Shown here piece after piece: positions 55,324-64,000 of a stretch of 64,000 nucleotides of DNA. A program made the translations under genes and the position numbers. How positions within the stretch are numbered: position 1 is the stretch's first letter; every line of letters starts with the position of its first letter. Below the pieces are notes generated by a model. It was not told where the DNA came from, searched no databases, and was given only the letters and a program-made list of their open reading frames with translations. The DNA comes from Bradyrhizobium sp. ISRA464 (GTDB lineage Bacteria > Pseudomonadota > Alphaproteobacteria > Rhizobiales > Xanthobacteraceae): contig NZ_CP094526.1 in NCBI RefSeq assembly GCF_029910095.1, positions 7,502,001 through 7,566,000 of the forward strand, read 5' to 3'.

Positions 55324-55905
55324 CGCCCGGAACCTGTCGGACGACTGGACGCCGGCATGACAGCGTCGGCGCTCCGCAGAGCGAGGACGCATCGTGTTTA
55401 GGACAGGTCTCAAAGACGGGTGCTCCCTGGTCGACCTTCGGTTTGCATTCCGAGCTCGCAAAAATGCACTTGGATTGCCAAACGTGGAGCACCCCCGTTA
55501 GATCGACGACTGCAACGGAACGCCCACTCGCTTCCGGGGTTGCGGATGATCTCCACAGCCGCCGCCATGGCGGCCAAACTCCGGCGAAGGAAATCACCTC
55601 TCGCCATGAACTCGATGAACGGTCGTTATTACCGCACTGCTCGGCGTGATGCCGCCGCGGCCTGCGCAACTTGCGTCGATTTACGAATGGCAGAGACGAC
55701 TGTCGCAGCAGTATTCCCCGCTCCTATAGAAATTATATCTGCCGTTTATTGGAAAACTTCGTCCCGCGCTGCGATCAATGGGTGCATTGTCGCAGAAGAA
55801 GATGCGCTGAATCTACCGCATCGGCTGACTTGATCCTGCGAATAACCTCAATGAGTGGGTATTCGTCGGCTCATCGTTCGCTCCCAACGCGCTCAAGAGG
55901 CATCC
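55324..55905. other. Spacer without recognisable gene
   Basis: About 580 bases. Frames on both strands are short and without known motifs. From base composition part of it may be eroded coding sequence; nothing is supported. Confidence 0.45.
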
Positions 55906-56361
55906 ATGGCTTTCACGTTGAAGATCAACGGCACACCCCATGAGGTCGATGTCGACGGCGACATTCCGCTTTTGTGGGTGCTACGCGACGTGCTCGGCAT
56001 GACCGGGACCAAGTTCGGCTGCGGCCAGGCGCTGTGCGGCGCCTGCACCGTGCATCTCGACGGCCAGCCGGTCCGCTCCTGCCAGACGCCGGTCGACAGC
56101 GTCGGCGACGGCGCGGTCACCACGATCGAGGCGATCGGCCAGGCGCCACAGGGCGCGGCCTTGCAGAAGGCGTGGCTGGAGCTGGAGGTGGTGCAGTGCG
56201 GCTACTGCCAGTCCGGCCAGATCATGTCGGCGGCGGCGCTGCTGAAGAACACGCCGAAGCCGACGGATGACGACATCGACGCCGCCATGTCGGGCAATGT
56301 CTGCCGATGCGGCACCTATCACCGCATCCGCGCTGCGATCAAGCACGCTGCAGGAGTTTGA
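55906..56361 (+). CDS. Molybdenum hydroxylase, [2Fe-2S] subunit
   Basis: Small subunit of 151 residues. The plant-type cluster ligands are Cys39, Cys44, Cys47 and Cys59 ([13 protein letters not shown]) and the second cluster Cys98, Cys101, Cys133 and Cys135 (CGYC, CRC). It passes electrons from the molybdenum subunit encoded 4 bases downstream. Layout is that of isoquinoline 1-oxidoreductase (IorA) and related aldehyde or N-heterocycle oxidases. A 17-codon upstream extension was not used because AAGAGG precedes ATG 55906. Confidence 0.93.
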   Translation: MAFTLKINGTPHEVDVDGDIPLLWVLRDVLGMTGTKFGCGQALCGACTVHLDGQPVRSCQTPVDSVGDGAVTTIEAIGQAPQGAALQKAWLELEVVQCGYCQSGQIMSAAALLKNTPKPTDDDIDAAMSGNVCRCGTYHRIRAAIKHAAGV

Positions 56362-56365
56362 GATC

Positions 56366-58573
56366 ATGGATGGGCTTATTCTGAGGGAGCAGATTGCCGA
56401 TGAAACAGCGATGTCGCGGCGCGCCTTTCTTCAGGGCACAGGTTTGCTGCTTGGTTTTGCGCTAACCGGTGCAAGCACGAAGTCTGTCTTCGCGGCGCCC
56501 GCTTCGCAGGTGGTCGAAAACGAGGTCACGGGTACTTTCGCGCCGAACGGATTTATACGGATCAATCCAACCGGCGCCGTGACCCTGGTCATTCCGATGA
56601 TCGAGATGGGACAGGGGGTTTACACGTCGCTCTCGATGCTTCTCGCTGAAGAACTGGAAGTGAAGCTTGATCAGATTCAGGTTCAGCATGCGCCGCCAAA
56701 TCATGCGCTTTACGTCAACTCGATCATAGGCATTCAAAATACAGGTGGTTCCGCCTCTGTCCGTGCCTTCTGGACACCACTGCGTCAGGCAGGGGCAGTG
56801 GGTCGTAGTCTGCTGATCGCGGCAGCCGCAAAGCGCTGGAATGTCGATCCGGCGACTTGCCGCGCCAAGGACGGCGTCGTGTTCGATGCATCAGGCTCGA
56901 AGCATCTGAGCTACGGCGAACTTGCGAAGGCCGCGGCGAAATTGCCAGTACCGCCTGCGGCAAACGTCAAATTGAAGGATCCAAAGGATTTCACCCTGAT
57001 CGGCACGCGTGCTAAGCGCGTGGATTCAGCAATAAAGGTAGATGGGCGCGCGCTCTACGGCATCGATACGCGACTGCCGGGTATGAAGATTGCGGCGGTT
57101 GCTATTTCGCCCGTGCTCGGCGGAAAAACGAAAACGATGGACGAGACGGCCGCGCTGGCAGTGAAGGGCGTTCGGCAAGTGGTCAATATCGATGAAGCTG
57201 TTGCCATCGTAGCGGATCACATGGGTGCGGCGAAGAAGGGGCTCGAGGCCGCCAACATCACGTGGGACGACGGGCCGAACGGCAAAGTCAGCAACGCCGA
57301 TATCGTCAAGCAGTTGGAGGAGGACTCCAAAAAGCCGGGGGCTATTGCCCGTAACGTCGGTGATGTGCGGAAGGCACTTGCGGAGGCAGCGCAAAGGGTT
57401 GACGCCATCTATCAAGTGCCTTTCCTGGCCCATGCGGCGATGGAGCCGATGAACTGTACCGTTCATCTGCAGAAGGATCGTTGCGACATTTGGGTCGGGA
57501 CACAGGCGCCTACGATCACGCAGTCGCAGGTGGCCGAACTCACGGGCCTGCCAAAGGATGCGATCAAAATTCACAATCATCTGATTGGCGGCGGTTTCGG
57601 CCGAAGGCTGGAAGCTGATGGCACGATCCTCGCCGTCAAGATTGCCAAGCACGTAGATGGCCCGGTGAAGGTGATCTGGAGCCGGGAGGAAGACATCCAG
57701 CACGATATGTATCGGCCGTACTATCTCGATCGGCTGTCGGCCGGACTTGATGCGGCCGGCGAGCCGATTGCCTGGACGCATCGGATCGCCGGCTCCTCAG
57801 TCATGGCTCGCTATTATCCCCCTTACTTCAAGGACGGATTGGACCCCGATGCCGTAGAAGCGGCGGCCGAGCCGCCCTATTCACTGCCCAATATCCGCGT
57901 TGACTTTGTCCGGGTCGAGGCCCCTGGTGTCCGGACGTCTTGGTGGCGCGGTGTCGGGCCGACTCACAATGTTTTTGTGGTCGAAAGCTTCATAGATGAG
58001 CTCGCGCATGCCGCGAAGCAGGATCCCGTCGCTTATCGCACGGGATTGCTTGGCCATAATCCGCGAGCGCTTGCTGTTCTGTCGCTTGCCGCGGAAAAAG
58101 CAGGGTGGGGATCCCCACTTCCCGCGCGGCATGGCCGCGGGATTTCGGTACAATTCGCATACGGAAGCTACACGTCGCAGGTCGCCGAGGTCGAAGTGGC
58201 GCCCGACGGCTCTGTCAAAGTCAAGCGGATCGTCTGTGTGATTGATTGCGGCATGTACGTCAATCCCGATACGATCGAAGCACAGGTTCAGGGTGGAACG
58301 CTTTTCGGGCTGACCGCCGCGCTCCATGGCTCGATCACCTTCAAGGATGGACGCGTCGAGCAGAGCAATTTCGACACGTATCTGCCGATGCGTATCGACG
58401 AGGTGCCGCTGGTGGAGACGCACTTGATCAAGAACGCAGAAGCTCCAGGTGGCATTGGTGAAGCTCCGACAGCTATTGTCAGTGCGGCGGTCACCAATGC
58501 GATCTTCGCTGCGACCGGCAAGCGTGTGCGCAGCCTGCCAATCGATACAAATTCGCTGAAGTCGTCGTCTTAG
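56366..58573 (+). CDS. Molybdenum hydroxylase, molybdopterin subunit (IorB-like)
   Basis: Large subunit of 735 residues. A twin-arginine signal (SRRAFLQG and a hydrophobic stretch) implies export of the folded enzyme to the periplasm. Domains resemble the fused IorB-type subunit: IPMIEMGQGVYTSLSMLLAEEL, IGGGFGRRLEADG for pterin contact, TSWWRGVGPTHNVFVVES, and GGIGEAPTA near the end with the active-site Glu. It hydroxylates an aldehyde or N-heterocycle with water as oxygen source. No cytochrome c subunit or XdhC-type chaperone gene is adjacent. CAGGAG precedes the ATG. Confidence 0.92.
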   Translation: MDGLILREQIADETAMSRRAFLQGTGLLLGFALTGASTKSVFAAPASQVVENEVTGTFAPNGFIRINPTGAVTLVIPMIEMGQGVYTSLSMLLAEELEVKLDQIQVQHAPPNHALYVNSIIGIQNTGGSASVRAFWTPLRQAGAVGRSLLIAAAAKRWNVDPATCRAKDGVVFDASGSKHLSYGELAKAAAKLPVPPAANVKLKDPKDFTLIGTRAKRVDSAIKVDGRALYGIDTRLPGMKIAAVAISPVLGGKTKTMDETAALAVKGVRQVVNIDEAVAIVADHMGAAKKGLEAANITWDDGPNGKVSNADIVKQLEEDSKKPGAIARNVGDVRKALAEAAQRVDAIYQVPFLAHAAMEPMNCTVHLQKDRCDIWVGTQAPTITQSQVAELTGLPKDAIKIHNHLIGGGFGRRLEADGTILAVKIAKHVDGPVKVIWSREEDIQHDMYRPYYLDRLSAGLDAAGEPIAWTHRIAGSSVMARYYPPYFKDGLDPDAVEAAAEPPYSLPNIRVDFVRVEAPGVRTSWWRGVGPTHNVFVVESFIDELAHAAKQDPVAYRTGLLGHNPRALAVLSLAAEKAGWGSPLPARHGRGISVQFAYGSYTSQVAEVEVAPDGSVKVKRIVCVIDCGMYVNPDTIEAQVQGGTLFGLTAALHGSITFKDGRVEQSNFDTYLPMRIDEVPLVETHLIKNAEAPGGIGEAPTAIVSAAVTNAIFAATGKRVRSLPIDTNSLKSSS

Positions 58574-58582
58574 TCCTTGCCT

Positions 58583-58618
58583 GTCATCCCGCGCGCGTCG
58601 CAGCGCGCACGAGATGAC
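58583..58618. terminator. Hairpin after the molybdenum hydroxylase genes
   Basis: GTCATC (58583-58588) pairs with GATGAC (58613-58618) and an inner GCGCGC/GCGCGC stem closes the loop, with a small internal mismatch. There is no T-run. It could be a terminator or a member of a dispersed palindromic repeat family. Confidence 0.5.
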
Positions 58619-59123
58619 GGTCCGGGACTAAAGCCCCCGAGCATAACGGCTATGGGAGCGTTCGTCGTCTCCGCTCGGAAAAACTCGCCTCTCAGAAGGA
58701 CGCCGTCTCGGGTTGTAAACTCGATCCGCTTCGAAGCTGCAATGTGGGCTCCCTAGATAGTGCCGGCAAGCGAACCACGACCTGGTCCGTTCAGTGCCCC
58801 AATTTCGTCTCGAGACGTCGCGAGACTCGATTGGCGAGAGACGAAGTGGCTCAGTACAACTTTGTGGCTTGCCCGCAGCACGCTGCGTGAGGGCGTCGAA
58901 AACCTTATTGTTGTCAGCTTCGATCTGAAGGCGGCTCAGGATTGATCTGCAAGAATTTCACTTCCATACTACGGTGTTCTGATCATGATTGCACCATTTG
59001 GGTTCGGGAAGACGGTCAGTCAGTGGCGCGAACGAGCATGGCGACGCCCTCGCTGATCTTCGGAGAACGGGCTTCGGAGCACTATCGGCACCGATAGCCG
59101 AGCAGTAAAGGGCTACTACAGTC
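58619..59123. other. Spacer without recognisable gene
   Basis: About 500 bases with only short frames and no motif recognised. The last part is the leader of the AraC gene. Confidence 0.5.
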
Positions 59124-60140
59124 ATGCACACTTCGAAAGCGGTTCCAACACAGGCTCTCTTCGGGCAGAACGTTTCGCTGGCCACGGGCTCCACTGTCAA
59201 ATTGTCTACAACGGACCTCGACAACTTGATGCAGGCGCTCGACATCGATGTCATCGCGCTGACTGAGATTCTTGTGCCGCACGGTCATAGAGTCGAAATG
59301 GGAATGATTGACGCACCCGGGATCCACTACAACTTGAGTGGCGTGGGTCGCATATCGATCAATGGCGGACCCGAGATGCCGTTGAGCCCTCATTTGCTCA
59401 TTATCGTGCCGCCAAACACTCCATTCACGATCGAGGTCGACGGTGGAAGTGGCCCACCGAAGCTCGTTTCGAGAGACTGCTGGACTCGTCAAGACGGCAT
59501 TCTCCGCGTCGCAGTGCCGAATGAGAAACCCGAAATCGTTCAGATATGCGGCTTTTTTAATGCATCCTTTGGTCAGTCTGTGAGGCTGTTCGGAGAACTC
59601 CGCGAACCAGTGATCGAGCAGTTCGAGCCAGCGGACAAGATCGATCTGAAGCTTCGCGAGGCTATGGACGAGCTGCTACAGCAAGAGGTTGGCGTTGGAG
59701 CCATGACAGCATCTCTGCTCAAGCAAATTGTTGTCTCATTGGTGCGACGGTCCCTCAGGTCATCCCAGCGTTGGACTGAGCGATTCTCGATACTTGCCGA
59801 CAGGCAGGTCACTCGTGCTTTTGCAGATATGGTGGCGCGGCCAGGAGCCGCCCATTCAGTTCAAAGCTTGGCACATAGTGCAGGATTGAGTCGTTCGGCG
59901 TTCATGGCGCGATTCTCGGACATCTTTGGACAATCCCCAATGGTCGTCCTGCGAGACTTGAGAATGCGCCAGGCTGCGATCAATTTGACGACAACGACGA
60001 TGTCGATCGACGTCATTGCTCATAATGCGGGGTACGAGAGCCGTTCAAGTTTTGTGCGAGCTTTTCGAAAGGCGTACAATCGAGATCCGAGCGACTATCG
60101 GCGGATAGCGAAGGAGGGCAAAGCCCAGAAGGATATCTAA
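59124..60140 (+). CDS. AraC-family transcriptional regulator (AraC_binding/cupin type)
   Basis: Regulator of 338 residues unrelated in its N-terminus to the two AraC proteins at 4-6 kb. The N-terminal half contains a cupin-like beta-barrel (GIHYNLSGVGRISINGG, LLIIVPPNTPF). The C-terminal double helix-turn-helix is SVQSLAHSAGLSRSAFMARF and IDVIAHNAGYESRSSFVRAF, ending NRDPSDYRR. It may control the molybdenum hydroxylase genes upstream, but the gap and orientation do not settle this. Confidence 0.9.
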   Translation: MHTSKAVPTQALFGQNVSLATGSTVKLSTTDLDNLMQALDIDVIALTEILVPHGHRVEMGMIDAPGIHYNLSGVGRISINGGPEMPLSPHLLIIVPPNTPFTIEVDGGSGPPKLVSRDCWTRQDGILRVAVPNEKPEIVQICGFFNASFGQSVRLFGELREPVIEQFEPADKIDLKLREAMDELLQQEVGVGAMTASLLKQIVVSLVRRSLRSSQRWTERFSILADRQVTRAFADMVARPGAAHSVQSLAHSAGLSRSAFMARFSDIFGQSPMVVLRDLRMRQAAINLTTTTMSIDVIAHNAGYESRSSFVRAFRKAYNRDPSDYRRIAKEGKAQKDI

Positions 60141-60234
60141 GAACGACGTGTGATCTGATGGTAGAATCTATGCACTCTACAATGGATACCCTAAGCATCC
60201 TAGATGGAGTGTCTGGTAGATTGGACGTGTCCGG

Positions 60235-61464
60235 TCAAAGCACTCCTTGTTTACCGACGCCGCTCGCAACATTTCGCTTCAAGTTGGCCGCGGCGAAGGC
60301 GTAACCCCCGGAAGCACCGTCAACGAAGTGCACGTGATTAGCTCGCGTGGGTGATGGGACAAAGCACGTAAGATTTGCAGCCAACTGTCGATGGGTTCCA
60401 AAAAAACATGCGCCTCGTCGCTGAGCCTCTTCCAAGCGTGCGTCTACGACGTCAGCGAGCTCGGATGAGCAGTCCACTGTCATACGTAGGCCGTCATCGA
60501 ATTTTCGGTAGTCTGTATTCTCCACAAGCTCTTGTCGGAACTTAGCTTCATGAAAGCCACCAACAGGGATTCCCAGTAGGGTGCCCACCCGCGCCGGAAC
60601 AGCGCGCAAGCACTTCGCAGCCCAAGCCGCAAAGGGCATCTTCCGGCTGCCTTTCTTGATGGCATGATCAAGACGGTCGCCGGTCCATGCGGGCTGCGGG
60701 CCTTCGGCAGGCAATGGATGTAGGCCGGGTTCATCTGAACGGAGCGTCCGCAGGAGCTCCTGTATGAGTTCCACGAATGAAGTCGGATCATGGCGCGGAA
60801 CGACGATAAGAGACAAGATAACGCCGCGCTTGGTACTGATCGGCGCGAATCGGCACGAAAGACCTGTAAGGTCAGCCGTTACTCCTATGGGCGCGCGCGG
60901 GACAGTGTAGCCCCCTTGCTTGAGTTCGCGCTCGGCCCAGGCAAGTCCTCCGCCGGCGAACATCGCGTAGGTGACATTCGAAGAGGGCGCGAAGCGGGCC
61001 ACCAGAACGTCCAACTGCTGAGCGCGAATGTCCGCGATAGGAATGACCGCAATGCGCAACGTGAGACCCAATGCGTCTTCAGCCCAAGCGGCGGTTCTTG
61101 CCAACGTATCCTTGATGATGGACGAATGGGCGCCGGGCGCGGCGAAGCTCGCGCCATCTCCTCCGAACGTGGACGGAAACTGTAGGTCGGGTAGTGCATT
61201 GCTGACGGCAGCAAGAACCGCCGCACCGGCCGTATTCACCTCGCGGTACCGTCCTTGTTCAATAGCTTCAGTCGACTGGCTGACATCCGTAACGGCGATG
61301 ATCCAGTCATTAGGTAGAGGGCGATACCGATCTCGCCGCACTACGTCATCAAAAGAGTCGAAGGGCACAAGCGCCTCATAGAAGCGGTCGCCCTTGGCCT
61401 CTTGGTCAATCTTTACCCGGAAAAGACCGACTTCGAAAGCTGGCTCTGATCCATCCGCCGTCAT
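60235..61464 (-). CDS. DUF3095 family protein
   Basis: Protein of 409 residues. YRPLPNDWIIAVTDVSQSTEAIEQGRY and NTAGAAVLAAVSNALP followed by PSTFGGDGASFAAP are the signature of DUF3095, whose N-terminal part recalls class III nucleotide cyclase domains (Asp in TDVSQST, FGGDGA). Whether it has cyclase activity is unknown. The extra 25 residues before FYEALVPFDSF are longer than typical, so an internal start is possible. It stands alone between an AraC gene and dps. Confidence 0.82.
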   Translation of the reverse strand: MTADGSEPAFEVGLFRVKIDQEAKGDRFYEALVPFDSFDDVVRRDRYRPLPNDWIIAVTDVSQSTEAIEQGRYREVNTAGAAVLAAVSNALPDLQFPSTFGGDGASFAAPGAHSSIIKDTLARTAAWAEDALGLTLRIAVIPIADIRAQQLDVLVARFAPSSNVTYAMFAGGGLAWAERELKQGGYTVPRAPIGVTADLTGLSCRFAPISTKRGVILSLIVVPRHDPTSFVELIQELLRTLRSDEPGLHPLPAEGPQPAWTGDRLDHAIKKGSRKMPFAAWAAKCLRAVPARVGTLLGIPVGGFHEAKFRQELVENTDYRKFDDGLRMTVDCSSELADVVDARLEEAQRRGACFFGTHRQLAANLTCFVPSPTRANHVHFVDGASGGYAFAAANLKRNVASGVGKQGVL

Positions 61465-62004
61465 GTGCTCTCTCCCTTCGGTCGTCGTCGGAGCTCAGAG
61501 TGGGCCACTACCTCAGCGACACACGCTTCGAGCATGACGTAGCGCGCACTACCCATCGGCGCTATGCCACCGCGATCCCGACGGACGACTGGACGCACAA
61601 TTTGGATTCGCGGTTAGCACGGCGCCGCCACGCCGCTCTGGCGGCGGACTGCGGAAGCAGTGGCCTGAAACGCTGGAACGTGAACTTGCGCCTCAATACT
61701 GAGGAACAAATCGGGCGAGTGGACAGTGAACAGCTTGATTCGAGCGTCACACGCGATCCTTGACATCGTCCACCCTTCAGCGTTCCTCGACTTTGAGCGG
61801 TTCTGCTCCACGGGCTTCCCTGTGGGCGCTCCGATTGAATCCTTCACGGCGTTAAGGGGCGGCGTTCGCCAAACTGCCAATCCAACAGAACGTGTCTAAG
61901 GTCAAAGCCCAACAGGATTAACGTCTCCTCTGTCCTTCAGCAGGGAGATTTCCTGCAGAGAACGTAGGCGGTCACCGAGATTCGCGAGTTGGCGTGCGAT
62001 CGGG
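61465..62004. other. Spacer without recognisable gene
   Basis: About 540 bases between two minus-strand genes. Frames present are short and lack known motifs. It should include the promoter of the DUF3095 gene, but no clear element was seen. Confidence 0.5.
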
Positions 62005-62520
62005 TTAAGCTCTCCTGGTCGTCTCAAACAGGAACCATGTGCGACGTTCCGCTTCGTCGATCCAGTTTTCGATCAGGCTGGCTGTGGCGACCTCGCCATG
62101 CTCGTCGCAGACATTGTGGGCCTGACGCATGCGCTGGGTGAGCGCCAAATTGTCTTCCTTCAGCTCGGCCAGCATGTCTTCGGGTGTGACGAAATCCGCA
62201 TCATTGTCCCCGATATGCTTCACCCTGGCGATGTGGCCGATCGAGCGGATTGTTGTGCCGCCGATCTTGCGGGCTCTTTCGGCGATTTCGTCCGTCATCG
62301 CGAAGATCTGCTCGGCCTGCTCGTCGAGAAGGAGGTGATAATCCCGGAAATGCGGGCCTGATATGTGCCAATGGAAGTTCTTGGTCTTGACGTAAAGCGC
62401 GAACACGTCTGCCAGAAGCGCCGTGAGGGCGGCCGAAATATCCTTGGTGGCATTGGAGCCGAGATTGGTCGGCGTGTCGAGCGGTGCCTCGCGGCGCTTT
62501 CTCGCATCTTCTAGACTCAT
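62005..62520 (-). CDS. dps: Dps-family ferritin-like DNA-protection protein
   Basis: Protein of 171 residues. The intersubunit ferroxidase ligands match E. coli Dps positions with an offset of one: His50 (FHWHISG), His62 (DYHLLLDEQ), Asp77 and Glu81 (TDEIAERARKIGG). It forms a dodecamer that oxidises and stores iron with hydrogen peroxide and protects DNA. The N-terminal tail is short and contains a few Lys/Arg residues (EDARKRREAP). Transcribed alone. Confidence 0.95.
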   Translation of the reverse strand: MSLEDARKRREAPLDTPTNLGSNATKDISAALTALLADVFALYVKTKNFHWHISGPHFRDYHLLLDEQAEQIFAMTDEIAERARKIGGTTIRSIGHIARVKHIGDNDADFVTPEDMLAELKEDNLALTQRMRQAHNVCDEHGEVATASLIENWIDEAERRTWFLFETTRRA

Positions 62521-62735
62521 TTTGATCCCTTTCTTGTTGATGCAGTCTTGCTGTTAGCCGGGGAATGGCTCTGAACAAGCAGGTTTGCGAAACCGTGCCC
62601 TGGTGGCAGTGGGTCACGATCACGAGCACTCCACCCGACTATCCTTCCGACAAGAGCTCAGATGCCTTCCGCGCCGCTCCCCCCGACCGGCATTGGCGGG
62701 AGACCGCGGCCATCGCTGTCGCCGGCCGGAACTCC

Positions 62736-64000
62736 CTAGGTCCGCTTCAAATCCTCGACCAGCATCGCCGTGGCGTGGCGCGCAAGCGCTTGGGTCGGGG
62801 CGTTGGTGTTGCCGCTGGTGATGTTCGGCATGATCGAGGCGTCGATCACCCGGAGGCCGTCGACCCCGCGGACCCTGAGCCTTGCATCGACCACCGCTCG
62901 CGCGTCCCGGCCCATCCGGCACGTGCCGACCGGGTGCCACATGGTCGTCACCACACGCTTCACCCATTGGCTGATCTCGGCGTCTGACTGGATATGCGGG
63001 CCGGGATCCATCTCTTCCTCGATCACCGACGCCAATGACTCTTGTGCCATAACCTTGCGGACCGCGCGCACCGATTCCACCGCGGCCCTCAAGTCTTCCT
63101 CCTCGCCCATGAAGTTCGGGTTGATGAGGGGCATTGACGTCGGTTCGCTGTCGGCCAGCCGCACCCAGCCGCGGCTCTTGGGCTGAAGCACCACCGTTTC
63201 GAAGGTGACGCCCGAGCGGTCGCCTGCCGGGCCGAGTTGTTCGTTCAAAACGACCGGAGAGTGATAGCATTGGATCGTGGGGTCGGCGGTGAAGTCGGAT
63301 GGATTCCAGTGGCTAACTGTCTCGATGCCATTGCCCGCCGCGGGGCCATCCTTGGTGATGAGGTAACGCAAGCCCGCCTTCACGGTGCCGAGGCCGTGCG
63401 CGGCAGCCTGGTAACCGAGATCGCCCTTTACGTAGGCGCGGACCGGCACCATCGGATGGTCATGGAGATTCTCGCCCACCTCCTGAGAATCCACGATCAC
63501 CGCGATGCCATGCTGGCGAAGCTGCTCTGCTGGGCCGATGCCCGAGTGCATGAGGATTTTCGGGCTATGGACGGCGCCGGCAGACAGCACAACTTCGCCA
63601 GCCATGATCATCTCGTTGTCCATGAGCTCGACGCCAACGGCCCGCTTGTTCTCGACGAGGATCCGAACGACGGTCTTGCCGGTGAGCAGCGTCACGCGGC
63701 CGGAGGCGAGGTGCGGACGCAGGTAAGCGTCGACCGCGCTGCACCGCCGCGAATCTCCGACCGTCGATTGCACCGGCGACACGCCGATCTGGCTCTCGCC
63801 GTTATAGTCCGGATTGTACGGGACGCCATATTCCTGGAAGGCCTTCAGGCAACACTGATTCAGCTTGTTGATGCCCTTGGGCAACTGGACCGCCAGACCA
63901 CCATTGATACCGTGATATGCGTCGTGGAAGGTGTCGTTGCGTTCCTGCGCCATGAAGACGGGAAGCAGGTCTTCGTACGACCATTTTCCGGTATCGCCGA
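62736..64000 (-). CDS. GMC-family flavin oxidoreductase, C-terminal part
   Basis: The frame is open to the window edge, so the N-terminal FAD-binding part lies beyond it. The visible 421 residues include KWSYEDLLPVF, HDAYHGINGGLAVQLP, the FAD-contacting AGEVVLSAGAVHSPKILMHSG, the substrate domain and HPVGTCRMG, with the family's catalytic His in HPVGT, then IMPNITSGNTNAPT. Closest in layout to choline/alcohol dehydrogenases of the GMC family. Substrate unknown. Confidence 0.92.
   Translation of the reverse strand, partial: GDTGKWSYEDLLPVFMAQERNDTFHDAYHGINGGLAVQLPKGINKLNQCCLKAFQEYGVPYNPDYNGESQIGVSPVQSTVGDSRRCSAVDAYLRPHLASGRVTLLTGKTVVRILVENKRAVGVELMDNEMIMAGEVVLSAGAVHSPKILMHSGIGPAEQLRQHGIAVIVDSQEVGENLHDHPMVPVRAYVKGDLGYQAAAHGLGTVKAGLRYLITKDGPAAGNGIETVSHWNPSDFTADPTIQCYHSPVVLNEQLGPAGDRSGVTFETVVLQPKSRGWVRLADSEPTSMPLINPNFMGEEEDLRAAVESVRAVRKVMAQESLASVIEEEMDPGPHIQSDAEISQWVKRVVTTMWHPVGTCRMGRDARAVVDARLRVRGVDGLRVIDASIMPNITSGNTNAPTQALARHATAMLVEDLKRT

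Noticed and set aside
54289..55461. 390-codon open frame antisense to the porin
   Set aside because: No domain, no ribosome site and complete overlap with a porin that has signal peptide and C-terminal Phe.

Overview
The window is GC-rich with short intergenic gaps. It looks like the chromosome of a soil alphaproteobacterium of the Bradyrhizobium type: FixJ-like response regulators, many LysR, AraC and TetR regulators, CaiB/BaiF CoA-transferases, crotonases, ABC substrate-binding proteins of the aromatic-acid type, and Rhizobiales-style insertion sequences. The genus is inferred from gene content and style; no rRNA or complete tRNA is present to prove it.

Layout. 1-3742: the end of an alpha/beta hydrolase and a three-gene two-component system (FixJ-type regulator, receiver-only regulator, triple-PAS histidine kinase). 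4019-6364: two AraC regulators made by a roughly 1,003-bp tandem duplication, then a hydrolase stub. 6483-16091: a plus-strand run with an FAD oxidoreductase, acetoacetate decarboxylase-like protein, patatin lipase, HlyD/EmrB efflux pair, AhpD-like protein, 3-hydroxybutyrate dehydrogenase, a tyrosine-less SDR and a ThrE-type exporter. 16248-25730: minus-strand genes for a CmcJ/NvfI-type oxidoreductase, GST, 2-keto-4-pentenoate hydratase-like enzyme, MFS importer, zinc alcohol dehydrogenase and a LysR regulator, followed by a plus-strand thioesterase and a second zinc dehydrogenase.

25746-47850 is an accessory catabolic region in decay. It holds IS200-, IS110- and IS701-type elements, two TetR-controlled acyl-CoA gene sets, and many broken genes: a GST with an in-frame stop, a frameshifted CoA ligase, a frameshifted CoA-transferase, a dehydrogenase with an amber codon, a substrate-binding protein lacking its middle, LysR and SDR scraps, and an uncharacterised gene cut in two by the IS110 element, with an intact paralogue 10 kb away. 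Three attachment-site-like modules near 45.8-47.85 kb suggest repeated island integration and loss.

48096-55323 looks like a complete upper route for 4-nitrobenzoate: substrate-binding protein, nitroreductase, 4-hydroxylaminobenzoate lyase and protocatechuate 3,4-dioxygenase (PcaHG), with a divergent LysR and a nearby porin. 55906-64000: a two-subunit molybdenum hydroxylase, an AraC regulator, a DUF3095 protein, Dps, and the C-terminal part of a GMC oxidoreductase running off the window.

The most interesting signal is a four-copy promoter: a LysR-type box (TCAC-N5-GTGA) placed 18-19 bp upstream of a conserved -35/-10 pair. It lies before the MFS gene, the zinc dehydrogenase beside lysR, the broken zinc dehydrogenase and the MaoC hydratase. 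A scrap of the lysR gene next to the fourth copy suggests the regulon spread by duplicating a lysR-promoter cassette.
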